DNA from: Lepraria neglecta
Lineage: Eukaryota > Ascomycota > Lecanoromycetes > Lecanorales > Stereocaulaceae
DNA length: 64,000 nt
Assembly (NCBI GenBank): GCA_033220425.1
Contig: CM065646.1
Location: 5,835,501-5,899,500, forward strand
Direction of reading: 5' to 3'
Program-made: the position numbers and the translations under genes
Notes under the pieces: generated by a model
Database searches by the model: none
What the model saw: the letters and a program-made list of their open reading frames with translations, nothing else
What the model was told of the DNA's origin: nothing
Part shown: positions 1 to 9,415 of the stretch, piece by piece
Numbering within the stretch: position 1 is the first letter of the stretch
Layout: every line of letters begins with the position of its first letter

Positions 1-1
1 T

Positions 2-2029
2 CAATACCGGCTAGCACAGAGTTGGCAAATTTTGGCACAGGCTGTGGAGAACGAACTACGTTCTAGAGCAGAATACATTTATCAACAACGTACAATGGCT
101 AAATCGCCGCAGTCCTTAGTCAAGCAAGCATCATTACATTCTACAAACAAGGAGATACACGACCCTGCTGAAGATCACGAAACCAAAATGTCTCTATCAG
201 AACACGGTCAGCTCCCAGCTAAGGTTACAATGTCCCATAATTTCGAGACCGCATCCAATATGACAACACCGCTTGCTAGGCCAGTGCCGGATTCCCTCCC
301 AGGATATAGTGCCCCGCTAGCTGTGGATTCTCTCCAGCTACCTGATTCGACCTGGACCAAGAAGCCACCAAGACCCTTGACCGCTGCCTCAGGATTGGCT
401 AAGATAGCTAGTCCAGAGTCTCCTGACATGAACAAAGATTCTGAGCCAGACGATGACGAACACTCTAGATCAAAGCTTAAGAGTGAGTATCAGCCTTACC
501 AGAGCAAGCGTAAATTGCCTTCAGATGCGGCTCTGGTCGACATGGATCGTCAATTGGCCGAACGTCGAGCTGCGATGGGAAACTATAGAGCAACACCACG
601 ACCGTTGCTCAGACTTGATGACCCGACACAGCTAGCTGGCTCGGGATTGAACATTCCGATTTTTGAGCGCCATGATTCAAATGAGAGCTTTCAGCTGTTC
701 TCGGCTTCTACAGATAGTTCACATCGTGAGCGGTCAGTGATAGGATCTTTCGAGAGCAACCCGGAATCTCAAAAGACTACATCTACGCCAGAACGGGAAG
801 CAGCACCGAGCGATGGAGAAGATTATGGCAATGGCGATCAGGAAGATGCGTTAGTTTTCGATGACGAAGCACAAATGCGCTCTCCCGGATCTCCTCCAGC
901 TTCGCCCCCTAAGTTCTTTCACGCTCAGCGGGAAAATAAAGACGTTGAACATGCCGCCTCTGCTGCTCCAGCGGCAAGCCACCGTCCTACCGATATTGAA
1001 GAACCCATAGTCCACTATGAAGACATGGAAGACTCGCTCAAGGCTCCTGGAACTCCTATCAACAAGCCATCTATCGAGTCTCACAAGTACATTCTCTCCG
1101 ATTTTCTACCACCCGAACAAGAGCCAGACTTTCTTTCTCCGTGCACCGCAACAGCTATGTTCATGCCACTGATCGACTTCCATACCTATAAGCTACATGA
1201 CGCTCAACTACCGGCCTATCTTCTACTGCACCTAGCACCATACATCAATCACATCATCCCCTACTATCGTGCCATGACGATTCTCCAACATTACCACACT
1301 CAGCTCGTTTCGTTACAGCTTCATGCTGAGGCGGCTGAGCTGCGGAAACTTGCTCACCCCCGTTATCCAGAAGTCGCTGAGAATGGACTCTACGACATCG
1401 CTCCAGGAGGACCATGGTGCACTGCATGTCAGAAGCCGAATAATGAACGTACCAGCAACGCTAAATACTGTGAACGTTGCAAGCAGCCATGGGCCGATTG
1501 TCCTATCTGTATCGGGCATAGGCCCGCCTCACTCGGTCGTTCTCTGCAGACTGGCAATGCCTCTTCCGGTACGGAGAAGCGAAGCTCTGGTGACGTTCTA
1601 TGGGGCTGGTGTCAAGAGTGTGGACACGGCGGCCACATGGGATGTCTACGTATTTGGTGGGACTTTGATGAGAGCGAAGGGGCTTGTCCGACTGTTGGGT
1701 GCTTGTGTGATTGCATGCCCGGCACAAGAAGAGACGAGATCGTCAAGGAACTTGAAGAAGGAAGGAAGCCAAAGGTTGTGAGCAAGGACGAATGGAAAGT
1801 CAGGCCAAGCCCAGCTGTGCAGAAGGTTAGAGGACTCGTAGGCGGTCCAGGCGCTGGTAAGGGCCCTGCGCAAGGACTTGGAGGCGGTAGAGGGGCAATG
1901 AGCTTGGGGGCTGCGGGCAGGAGTGGAAGTGGTGGGAAGAAGGTTAGAATTGTGGCTCCGGAGGAGGAGGAACGGAAAGCTGGTGGAGGTGAGGGCAAGG
2001 AGAACTTGACGAGCGCATCGGCACCTTGA
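2..2029 (+). CDS. RTC1: SEACAT complex subunit RTC1 (Sea2/WDR24-like), 5' partial
   Basis: The reading frame is open from base 2, so the start codon and the N-terminal WD40 propeller expected for this family lie outside the window. The visible part has a long low-complexity acidic and Ser/Pro-rich middle, then a helical stretch containing DAQLPAYLLLHLAPYI. A cysteine-rich C-terminal module follows: CTACQKP, YCERCKQPW, CPIC, then WCQECGHGGHMGCL and CPTVGCLCDC, which is a zinc ribbon plus RING-like arrangement. This order matches the C-terminus of fungal RTC1. The family belongs to the vacuole-associated SEA/GATOR2 complex controlling TORC1 in response to amino acids (family knowledge). The last ~70 residues are a Gly/Lys-rich tail. 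WDR59/Sea3 has a similar zinc end, but the DAQLPAYLLL region favours RTC1. Confidence 0.85.
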   Translation, partial: QYRLAQSWQILAQAVENELRSRAEYIYQQRTMAKSPQSLVKQASLHSTNKEIHDPAEDHETKMSLSEHGQLPAKVTMSHNFETASNMTTPLARPVPDSLPGYSAPLAVDSLQLPDSTWTKKPPRPLTAASGLAKIASPESPDMNKDSEPDDDEHSRSKLKSEYQPYQSKRKLPSDAALVDMDRQLAERRAAMGNYRATPRPLLRLDDPTQLAGSGLNIPIFERHDSNESFQLFSASTDSSHRERSVIGSFESNPESQKTTSTPEREAAPSDGEDYGNGDQEDALVFDDEAQMRSPGSPPASPPKFFHAQRENKDVEHAASAAPAASHRPTDIEEPIVHYEDMEDSLKAPGTPINKPSIESHKYILSDFLPPEQEPDFLSPCTATAMFMPLIDFHTYKLHDAQLPAYLLLHLAPYINHIIPYYRAMTILQHYHTQLVSLQLHAEAAELRKLAHPRYPEVAENGLYDIAPGGPWCTACQKPNNERTSNAKYCERCKQPWADCPICIGHRPASLGRSLQTGNASSGTEKRSSGDVLWGWCQECGHGGHMGCLRIWWDFDESEGACPTVGCLCDCMPGTRRDEIVKELEEGRKPKVVSKDEWKVRPSPAVQKVRGLVGGPGAGKGPAQGLGGGRGAMSLGAAGRSGSGGKKVRIVAPEEEERKAGGGEGKENLTSASAP

Positions 2030-2648
2030 AGGCGAAGAGGATGAGAGATCTAAGGTGTTAGCGCCTAGTAGGTGCATTTTATGGCGTTCGATACCCAGGT
2101 TGTTTCATTAGGTATACCAAGATAGGTATGAGGTATGGGAGATTTTACCCAATAAAGCTTTCTTCCAATAGCTCGCTGAGCATGGAACACTCGAAAATGA
2201 GGGATGCTATCTGGAACAAACATGACTAATTCTGATTCCTTACAATACATTGGGCCATCCACACCGGATCATCAGAGATATCTCTTCGTCTCGACAGTAG
2301 GGTATTCCTGGTTACCAGAGACCTCGCAGATCGTTGCGCAGTGAGGACATTTCTTCTTGTACTTAAGACTTTCGGGATCCTCTTTGGCCAGCTACTTATC
2401 CATAGGATCTATGGCGAGCTCTTTTGGACGTATAATACTATAACCCTATCCAAGAACCACTGGTCGCTGAGTCATTGGTGGGGACAAAGAAATATATTGA
2501 GCTCGTCCACATGTCTTCGGAGGCTTACTCTGGTCAGAATCCCCTCGATGTCTGAGCGAGGGTATAAGCTCCAGGAGGTAGACAACTCAATTCCGGAATA
2601 CCCCAAGAGATCGAGACAAAAGTGAAAGTGTTTTGAGACATAACGAAG
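2030..2648. other. intergenic, no supported gene
   Basis: This is the shared 3' side of RTC1 (+) and the truncated paralog on the minus strand. The open frames here (up to 94 codons on the plus strand) have no recognisable domain and no splice-supported extension. Confidence 0.5.
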
Positions 2649-3038
2649 CTAGGCATAGCCACGGGTGTTCCTGAGGCTGCATCTTCGGAGCGAATCGGGT
2701 CCCGCTCTGGTGTGTTGAGCTACAGTAGTCGCTCCCAGACCGTCAATGCCGTCAGAGCTTTGCCTGAAATCGTGTAAGCCCAATATGCGCTGCGTACGCT
2801 CAAAGGACAAAGTCTCGTATAGGCAGAGCCTCACGCATCTTTCCACGGGTGGCAATCCCTCGGTTGGTTTTTCTCCCTTATCACTCAATTGCTGAATTTC
2901 TGAATAGCGAGGAGGAGGTCCTGGGTTCGAATCCACTAGGAGGACGGAGCTACTCGTCGAGATGGTTGTGGCCGGGCTGGTGGGGCTATTGCCTGCTTTT
3001 GCGACTTTCTGAGGGAATTTTGCAAAGATCTTTCCCAT
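2649..3038 (-). pseudogene. truncated member of the local LSFER gene family (copy 1)
   Basis: A 129-residue frame starts at the ATG at 3038. An apparently longer frame begins at a non-ATG codon. The order of landmarks matches the 278-residue copy at 3642: an initial GKIFAKFP segment, a Ser-rich stretch ending in LLVDS, a PPRYSEI motif, then CLYETLSFERTQRILGL, GIDGL and RAGPDS. It stops where the intact copies continue for about 140 more residues, so the C-terminal half with its CxxC element is missing. It is the only copy on the minus strand, suggesting an inverted duplication. PPRY fits the PPxY motif bound by WW domains, which is inference only. It could still be expressed as a short protein. 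The function of the family is unknown to me. Confidence 0.6.
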
Positions 3039-3641
3039 CAAGGAAGGCCTGACTGAGCGGATGTAAAAGACTTCCAAGGCTTCTCAAGCAAAAGCGTCCT
3101 AATCACAGGGATGGTTTCCGCAAGGACCTACAGTTTGTTACAGAAAGAGGATCTAAGATGTTTCACGAGTGGGGTTATTGTCCCTTTAACGATGGCTCTG
3201 AAAATTTGCTTGTCTCCGCTTGGCAAAGCCTCTCATATTAGCACGTGTTTCTAAAAGAAAGTTCCTAGGCGCTCAAAGTATCGAGCGAGGAAAACAACCT
3301 TCAATCTCTAGAGAAAGCTCCTAAATTCAACAAAAATCGTTTCACTTGCTACTTTGGTCCTGATGGAGTGGCGTTCTTGGCACCCCTGCCCTCTGAGATT
3401 CTGCTTTCCGGCTCAATATCTTACAAGTCTATTTGCATTCACATGCACATACATACTTTTCAACAAAGTTCCTACCCAGCAATCCGAGGAAGTGGGGTCT
3501 TGCCAAGGAGCAATGAGCAAGTTTTCAGGCATGTGACTGTGTCTAATTATTATGTAAAAGACGGAACACCGAACGCCCTCACTTTGCACACTACCACTCT
3601 CTCGTGACGAACCGAAAGACACAAACACTTCGTAAACCACC

Positions 3642-4478
3642 ATGGCCTCCCACCTGATGAGAGGGATCTTCTCTAAGTCTAAGCAGCAGCAACCTACCGA
3701 CGAGGAATCAGTTTCGACGGCTTCAAGGAGAAGCTCCATCACCCTAGTTGACTCGGCTCCGCCACCGTATTCTGATGTAGCGACAACCAATGAGTCGACA
3801 GCCAATGAGTCGAAACAGCCGGCTAAAAATCGATTCATTCAACTCTGTTCTCACGAGATGTTATCTTTTGAGCGTATACAGCTCATCCTTGGATTGCCGA
3901 AATTCAAAGAGAGTACTTCAGGCATCGATGCTTTGCAGGGCGCGATCAAAGAGCACAGTCGATATGGGCCAGATAGCTCATGGAAATGCAAGCTAGACCA
4001 TCGTAACTCGTTCCCCAGGCCCGAGGTCACCTATCACCTGATATACATCTCGAACCCAAGCTATGAACCTGACTTCCCGAAACTGGGAGGGCTCAGGCTG
4101 TCCATCGACATGTCAATGAAGTTTTACAGCGCCGAGAAAGAGGGCCGAACGAGGGAAACGATCCTAGAATTTTTGGGAAACATGAGGAATGCCTTTGCCT
4201 GTCCGCATAGGAAGTTCGGCGATCTGTGGATTGTTGATAAGATTTTCAAGGTGTCCAACCCGCATAAAACATCTACAGATCCCGTAGAAGAGTGGTTGGC
4301 TAGGGAGGAAGCTGCGAAAGGAAAAAATCAGAAGCCGTTTATATTGGTTTGTGATCACTGCACGACGATGATCAAGATTGGCGGAAGTGAAGATTATCCG
4401 AGAGTCAGTGTGACGAGGTGTCTAGGGAAAGGAGAATCGGCAGACGACCATATGTGGGTGGCTCAAAATGTTGTATAG
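3642..4478 (+). CDS. unknown conserved fungal protein, LSFER family (copy 2, intact)
   Basis: An uninterrupted 278-residue frame begins at an ATG in CACCATGG context. Visible parts: a Ser-rich N-terminus; PPPYSDV at about residues 46-52, a PPxY motif; CSHEMLSFERIQLILGLPKF at about 70-90; GIDAL; a central region; CPHRKF at about 186; and a C-terminal element with CDHC, then VTRCLGKGESA and WVAQ. No signal peptide or membrane segment is visible. The same landmarks recur in four neighbours, so this is a local gene family. The two CxxC/CPH elements could bind metal, but that is not proven. About 100 bp upstream of the ATG lies a block also found upstream of copy 3. I do not recognise a named domain and give no function. 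Confidence 0.7.
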   Translation: MASHLMRGIFSKSKQQQPTDEESVSTASRRSSITLVDSAPPPYSDVATTNESTANESKQPAKNRFIQLCSHEMLSFERIQLILGLPKFKESTSGIDALQGAIKEHSRYGPDSSWKCKLDHRNSFPRPEVTYHLIYISNPSYEPDFPKLGGLRLSIDMSMKFYSAEKEGRTRETILEFLGNMRNAFACPHRKFGDLWIVDKIFKVSNPHKTSTDPVEEWLAREEAAKGKNQKPFILVCDHCTTMIKIGGSEDYPRVSVTRCLGKGESADDHMWVAQNVV

Positions 4479-4856
4479 GAGAAATAAATAGATTGCCAAA
4501 TTGAAGACATCGTACTGCAGATCGACGACCATTGCTTTGTTAACCAGATCCCCATGCACCAATGCTCTTGCCACAAATGAGTACTAACTTCCAACCCAGC
4601 CGTCCAACACAATCACTTGCAAAAAGTGGATCTTGCCAAGCTGCAATGGGCTAGTTTCAGGCATGTGACTATCTAAGCATTCTTAACAAGAGAGGAATAA
4701 TATTTTCTTTTCAACATCTTCTTCCGCTGTTTACGAGACTCAAGACAAGAGCGATCTGTCAGCCTACATATTCAATTTCACGCTCAACTAGCTGCTCAAA
4801 GCTCCCGTTCTTTCGGTACGCTTTTGCGTGAAAACCCTGTATAGAACAGTCCTATC

Positions 4857-5480
4857 ATGCCTTCCCAATTAATGAGAAAGCTCTTCCCAAAGCTCCACCA
4901 GAACCCAGTAACTAGCGATGATTCCGCTTCGATAACCTCAAGTCGAAGCTCAATCATGCTGGCGAACTATCCCCCAACAACCAAGTATCAATAACCCCTC
5001 TCTCCCCCTCAACCAGTTATCCAGCTATGTCAGCACCAAATCCTATTTTTCTCGCGCTTAAAAACCATCCTCAACCTACCAAACTTCAAGCACCGCTACA
5101 ATGGCATCGATGCCCTACAAAGCCTTTCCCCAGCCCACTTCTGCCGATTTCCCAATTCAGAATGGCGATGCATTCCCAACAGCATTCTTCCAAAGACTCC
5201 ATTTTGGACCTTTACCACTAGGATAAGTAGCGAAAGGTGGATACTCGGATACGATGCCGGGATGTGACGGACTGTATTTGGAAGCTGAGTGGGCGTTGAG
5301 TTTGTATGATGTTCAGGAGAGTGAGAGTGGATTGCGCGGTGTTTGGGTGGTGATGAGTTGGATGTTGGCTTTGTCCGCATAGGAGGTTGTGAGTGGGTTG
5401 CTGAGCAGGTATTTGCGGTAGCCATCTAAGATAATTGTATGCGGATCCGGTAGATGAGTAGTTATTTAGAGAGGCGAAGG
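4857..5480 (+). pseudogene. decayed LSFER-family copy 3
   Basis: The ATG at 4857 opens a frame beginning MPSQLMRKLF, followed by a Ser-rich stretch as in copy 2, and ends at TAA 4991-4993. Similarity resumes in other frames: LPNFKHRYNGIDALQSL (from about 5075; compare LPKFKESTSGIDAL in copy 2), then a GLRGVW-type region, and at about 5365 CWLCPHRRL (compare VWLCPHTKL in copy 4). The conserved LSFER segment itself has gone and no frame joins the pieces. This is therefore a relic with a stop, at least one deletion and frameshifts. The upstream block matching copy 2's promoter (about 4625-4674) shows that the duplication included 5' flanking DNA. Confidence 0.75.
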
Positions 5481-5765
5481 GATAGAAGCCGTATACGAAG
5501 ATGCGACGATTGCGCGACAATATTCAAGGTTGATAGTAGTAAAAAAATATCTGACTCTAACTGCAACGAGGTATAATCGGTAAATGAAAATCTGTAAAGA
5601 ATCCGGCATGGGTTTCTCAATGTATTATAAACGATATCTAGCTACAGCTCCAGGCCTCCAGCCACACTCGGCCCCGTGTTTCTTTCGTCTCATCGGTATC
5701 AAGGAATCGAAGTTCAAGGAAGCCAGTCCACAATCTACAAGCCCTTGCCATATAAATTCCTTCTT

Positions 5766-6126
5766 CTAACAACAGCAAAACGGTCCCCATTTCAACCAAC
5801 AAAAATCTTGGTCGATCGGGAAGCTCGCAGCTTCGACCTTGTTTTCCATCATTGGCGGCGAACACTTCAGCGTCTCGTTCTTCCCGGGAAGAGCGCAGGT
5901 GCTCCATTGGCAGTCCGGGTCTCTGTAAAATCCCTCCATGCAGCTAACGGGCTCGCACATCATCGTTCTGCGTTGGCGAAAGAAATGGGGAGGCCTTTCC
6001 CAGCAGGCCATAGTGCCGTTTGGGGCCTTCGAAGAATTGCAATGGCCCTTTTGAGTCTTCAGCTGGGGCGGCGTTCACGGCGACGGCGCCGGCGCAGAGG
6101 GCGACGAGGAGGGGTGAGAGGTGCAT
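5766..6126 (-). CDS. small secreted cysteine-rich protein, coding frame interrupted
   Basis: The ATG at 6126 starts a typical signal peptide (MHLSPLLVALCAGAVAVNA), but this frame then runs only 60 residues without cysteines. In the +1 frame, overlapping from about 6070 to 5766, lies a segment with about eleven cysteines in roughly 95 residues, ending in CCC and a stop. The two frames meet around a run of four C on the coding strand (about 6070-6073), with no GT-AG pair between them. The most likely reading is one secreted cysteine-rich protein (effector-like by size and cysteine content) with a one-base frameshift, real or a sequencing error. Length, secretion signal and cysteine density are seen; a role in host interaction is only inference. 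The gene is divergent from copy 4 at 6602. Confidence 0.45.
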
Positions 6127-6601
6127 GGTGATGGCTGTGAGGGTCAGCGAAGTTGCAAGTAGGGAAATTGTAGCATTTGTTCTCGTACTTGTGCCTTGAC
6201 GATGGCAATGATGGTTGGACTGAGTCGATATCGAGTTGGTAGGTTGTGAGGGTTTGAGACTCAGATATGTTAGAGATCAGCAGACAGGGTAAGGAGGTTT
6301 TTCTTTGTTGGTTTGATCGCGAAGAGCATGAAAGTAGAAAAGCTAGACTCCATTGGTCCAGGAGGGCTTGGATTGAGCGAGTATGTGTGGTTTAAGTGGG
6401 GATCTGTTGTGGGGCTTTGATTAAGACTTGATAAGCACGAGCCAGAGAAAAACACGAGATAGTATGTGGCTTGCGGCTAAGGCAATTTTTCCTATAGAAA
6501 TCCCTCATCGATGTGGGTACACTTTGCTTGAAGGCTCTTTAATAAGTACAACTCAAAATAGAAGATAAGTTTAGGCTCATTTCTCTACCATCATCGAAAT
6601 T
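6127..6601. promoter_or_regulatory. divergent promoter region
   Basis: About 475 bp separate the start of the secreted cysteine-rich gene (minus strand) from LSFER copy 4 (plus strand), so this stretch holds both promoters. I see no clear TATA box or repeated operator-like motif. Confidence 0.35.
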
Positions 6602-7450
6602 ATGATGTCGAAGTTGTTCCAGAGATTGTTGGAGAAACGGTCACAGCTTGAAGGCGATGATGAAAACTCCCTGAGCGGCCAGAGCTCTAGAAGTTCCATG
6701 ACACTCGTCGTGGGGAACGCTGATTATGGCAAACTTGCAGATGGAAAGAAAACCGGCAAAAATGAAAGTGACGAAGACATTGTGTTCGACGGCGATTCAC
6801 GAAAACACCGAGCCAACCACCCGCCTCAACCATTTGTTCAGCTTTGTCCTCACCAACAACTATCGTTCGAGAGACTAAAACGAATTGTTGGCTTGCCAGA
6901 ATTCAAGGAAAGTGGGGAGCGTGTCGACGTTATCACTGCAGGTCCATCTTTTCATAGTCAACGTGTTTCCAAGGGCGATGGTAGCTTCGCTTGCCAGCCG
7001 AACACAAACAGCAAGAACAGACTTTGGGGCTGGGGCTCGTACACGTACCGGCAAAACCATCTTTTCGCCGAATCTGGCCTGGAGCTGAGCTTCCACTGGT
7101 GGATAAGACTCCGCAACGATTCAGGAGTTCCATACACTCTACTTCAACTTCAGGCTTGGCTGAGCTCGGCCAACGTCTGGCTTTGTCCGCACACGAAGCT
7201 GAGCGATGCGGATGTGGTCGAGAAAATATTCTCCTTGATAGAACCAAAATACAAGGCACCTGACCCAGTCGAAGCCTATGAGAAACTTCATCCGTTCAAC
7301 GGCGAAGGGAAGAAATGTGCTCAATGCCATTCCACAATCAGAATTTTCGGCAGCAAACTGTGTCGAATAGATGTGACGAGGTTCCTCGGCAAGGGCAGTT
7401 CGGCGCATGGGAGACAATGGCTCGCTCAGTGCGGTGTAGACAAGCATTGA
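6602..7450 (+). CDS. unknown conserved fungal protein, LSFER family (copy 4, intact)
   Basis: A single 282-residue frame from ATG ATG TCG. The N-terminus (SKLFQRLLEKRSQ, then a Ser-rich SGQSSRSSMTLVV) parallels copy 2. The family core follows: CPHQQLSFERLKRIVGLPEF at about residues 81-100. Later come WLCPHTKLSD at about 195, CAQCHSTIRIFG at about 239, VTRFLGKGSSAHGRQWLAQ and a short tail. Unlike copies 1 and 2 there is no PPxY motif in the N-terminal third. Shared positions with copy 2 (CPH, LSFER, LPxF, CPH, CxxC, VTRxLGKGxSA, WxAQ) define the family. It appears soluble. Function unknown; it is one of only two copies that look translatable. Confidence 0.7.
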   Translation: MMSKLFQRLLEKRSQLEGDDENSLSGQSSRSSMTLVVGNADYGKLADGKKTGKNESDEDIVFDGDSRKHRANHPPQPFVQLCPHQQLSFERLKRIVGLPEFKESGERVDVITAGPSFHSQRVSKGDGSFACQPNTNSKNRLWGWGSYTYRQNHLFAESGLELSFHWWIRLRNDSGVPYTLLQLQAWLSSANVWLCPHTKLSDADVVEKIFSLIEPKYKAPDPVEAYEKLHPFNGEGKKCAQCHSTIRIFGSKLCRIDVTRFLGKGSSAHGRQWLAQCGVDKH

Positions 7451-7774
7451 ATTGTGGCAAACCCTCCGCTCATCTGGTTAGAACTCTTCTTGTTTGAAAG
7501 CGTCTTAGGAATAGCTCGCTGAGTAGATCAACACCACCATACTGTAATTATGAATTCTCACTTCTGATAGCTCTTGGTATCAGATTCATCTCTCAGCTCT
7601 CTTAGCTTAAATCGATCTTCTTTGTGTGGCGCAGGGAACATGTGCAATTGAATGAGTGATAAAGGCCTGATGTCAGAAGGTTTGAAGGAGTTCAAGAGGA
7701 CCTGCTGGGCCCGCGCTGGAAAATAGAAGGAGCAGTCTTTTCCTATTCACTGCCTTAGTCCTACACTGACCCAT

Positions 7775-8185
7775 CTGCTCAGTCCGATTAACATCTCGAA
7801 AATCTTTGGCTTCTCGAATGGCGCCGGTCAAGGGCGCGAATCAAAGCCGAGCACTGGAAGTTCAAACTCAAACTCTGGCGACAACCCTCCTCAAGCATAC
7901 ACTGAAGAAGACCCAACTGAAAGAAAAGCAAAGACGACTGGGACCTTCGCATACTGTGAAAAGTGCATTTGCATCTGTCCGCATGAAACTTTGTCATTCC
8001 TACGATTCCAGCGCATTTTCAATCTGCCAGGCTTTCGATGGACGGGAATGGAGGCTCTCTCTGCAGTGCCTACCCCCTACCACGGCGCTATTACCACTGG
8101 AAGCAAACCATCGCAAATATGCAGACCACATCCGGGTCTCTTCAAAGCCCCAATGCGTCGAAGGTCAAGCCGAATACGAGTATAA
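7775..8185 (+). pseudogene. decayed LSFER-family copy 5, start codon lost
   Basis: In one frame the sequence reads ISKIFGFS, where intact copy 4 has MSKLFQRL; the base triplet is ATC in place of ATG. The frame continues through a Ser-rich and acidic stretch to CICPHETLSFLRFQRIFNLPGF and GMEAL, the family core, then leaves the conserved pattern and stops at 8183-8185. The C-terminal half with CPH and CxxC elements is not found in frame downstream. The LSFER motif has become LSFLR. Loss of the start and truncation make this a relic. It lies directly upstream of RPS21. Confidence 0.7.
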
Positions 8186-8450
8186 TAGAGTTCATGAATA
8201 TATGAAGTTGAAGACGTATTGGAGGATCGACTTCACTCGATACCACCATCTCTTCGACTCTTACAACAGCATCCAGTACCTCCTCACCCTTTCCAATCTG
8301 ACACCTAGCCTGCAGCATTTCCCGTAAGGCTGAAAATGCCAAGCCGCTAAGCGAGACCACACACCAAATCTCTCTTCCGCCAAAGTCCACAGCATCGCAG
8401 CAAAACACAACCAAACTCCCCACCACCCTCCTCTTCCAACCTCGCTCAAG

Positions 8451-8786
8451 ATGGAAAACGACAAAGGCGAGCTCGTCGACCTGTATGTCTTACCCTTCTC
8501 CTTCACCACCAACCCCCCAACCCAACCTAATTAACCCTCCCCCTCTCATAGCTACGTCCCCCGCAAGTGCTCAGCAACCAACCGCATCATAAAAGCCAAA
8601 GACCACGCATCAGTCCAGATATCCGTCGGCAAAGTAGATGAGAATGGGCGCTACACGGGCGAGAACCAAGTCTATGCGCTATGCGGCTTCGTGAGAGCGA
8701 TGGGTGAGGGCGATGATAGTCTGAATAGACTGTCTCAGAAGGATGGGCTGTTGAAGAATGTGTGGAGTGGGAGCTCGCAGAGATAG
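8451..8786 (+). CDS. RPS21: 40S ribosomal protein S21 (eS21)
   Basis: There are two exons, 8451-8482 and 8552-8786, with a 69-nt intron starting GTATGT and ending TAG. The spliced product has 88 residues, the normal size for eS21 (87 in yeast). It begins [20 protein letters not shown], continues through [17 protein letters not shown] and ends with [15 protein letters not shown]. These are strongly conserved eS21 blocks. The protein sits in the small ribosomal subunit and takes part in its late maturation (family knowledge). An early intron after about ten codons is common in fungal ribosomal protein genes. The exon join is supported by an uninterrupted conserved LYVPRKC across the junction. 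Confidence 0.95.
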
Positions 8787-9415
8787 GTGTGGTGTGGTGA
8801 GTGAAAGGGTAACGAGCGAGGGGATCAGGAAGAGTGCTAATGGACTGGCAGCATGATTGCGCGGTTGCTACGATGTGGATGGCTTTTTGATGCTTGACGA
8901 TATGGCGATCGGGCGATGGAGCATACGAGACAAATAGAACCAAACTTCGAAATCAACAATAGCCAAAACCAGCCCACACTTCACCGCGCTGTTTGCCCTG
9001 CATTCAGCCTTTTCCCCCACCACTTTCATTCCCCCCCATCCCTTTCTCCGCAGCGGCCATTACGAAGAGCAGACAGATGAACCACGCCAGGGGCGCAGGA
9101 TCGTCATCTCTCTACGTCCTTCATTTCTCCTTGCCTCCATGGGATTTGAAACCAGCTGAAAGCCGCAGATGACATTGACTGATGGAAGAGAGTGGGCCGG
9201 GCCCGCAGGCTCGGAAGTCAGCAGCTCGCCTATGAAGAGACAGGATCGTTGAGATTTGGGTCTTGTCACAGATACGGGCGGGACATTCACAAGTGATACA
9301 ATCCATGCTTCTTGGACTTTGCGCTGAAATATTAAATACTGTTTTGAAGTCTGCTTATTTGTACAGTGGTATCTCAAAGCGCTGCGACGCAATAGGAGCC
9401 ATACACCCCAACCTA

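Noticed and set aside
2911-2946. tRNA B-box-like string GGGTTCGAATCC
   Set aside because: It lies inside the coding strand of LSFER copy 1 (encodes the PPRY region in antisense) and has no A box or foldable cloverleaf around it.
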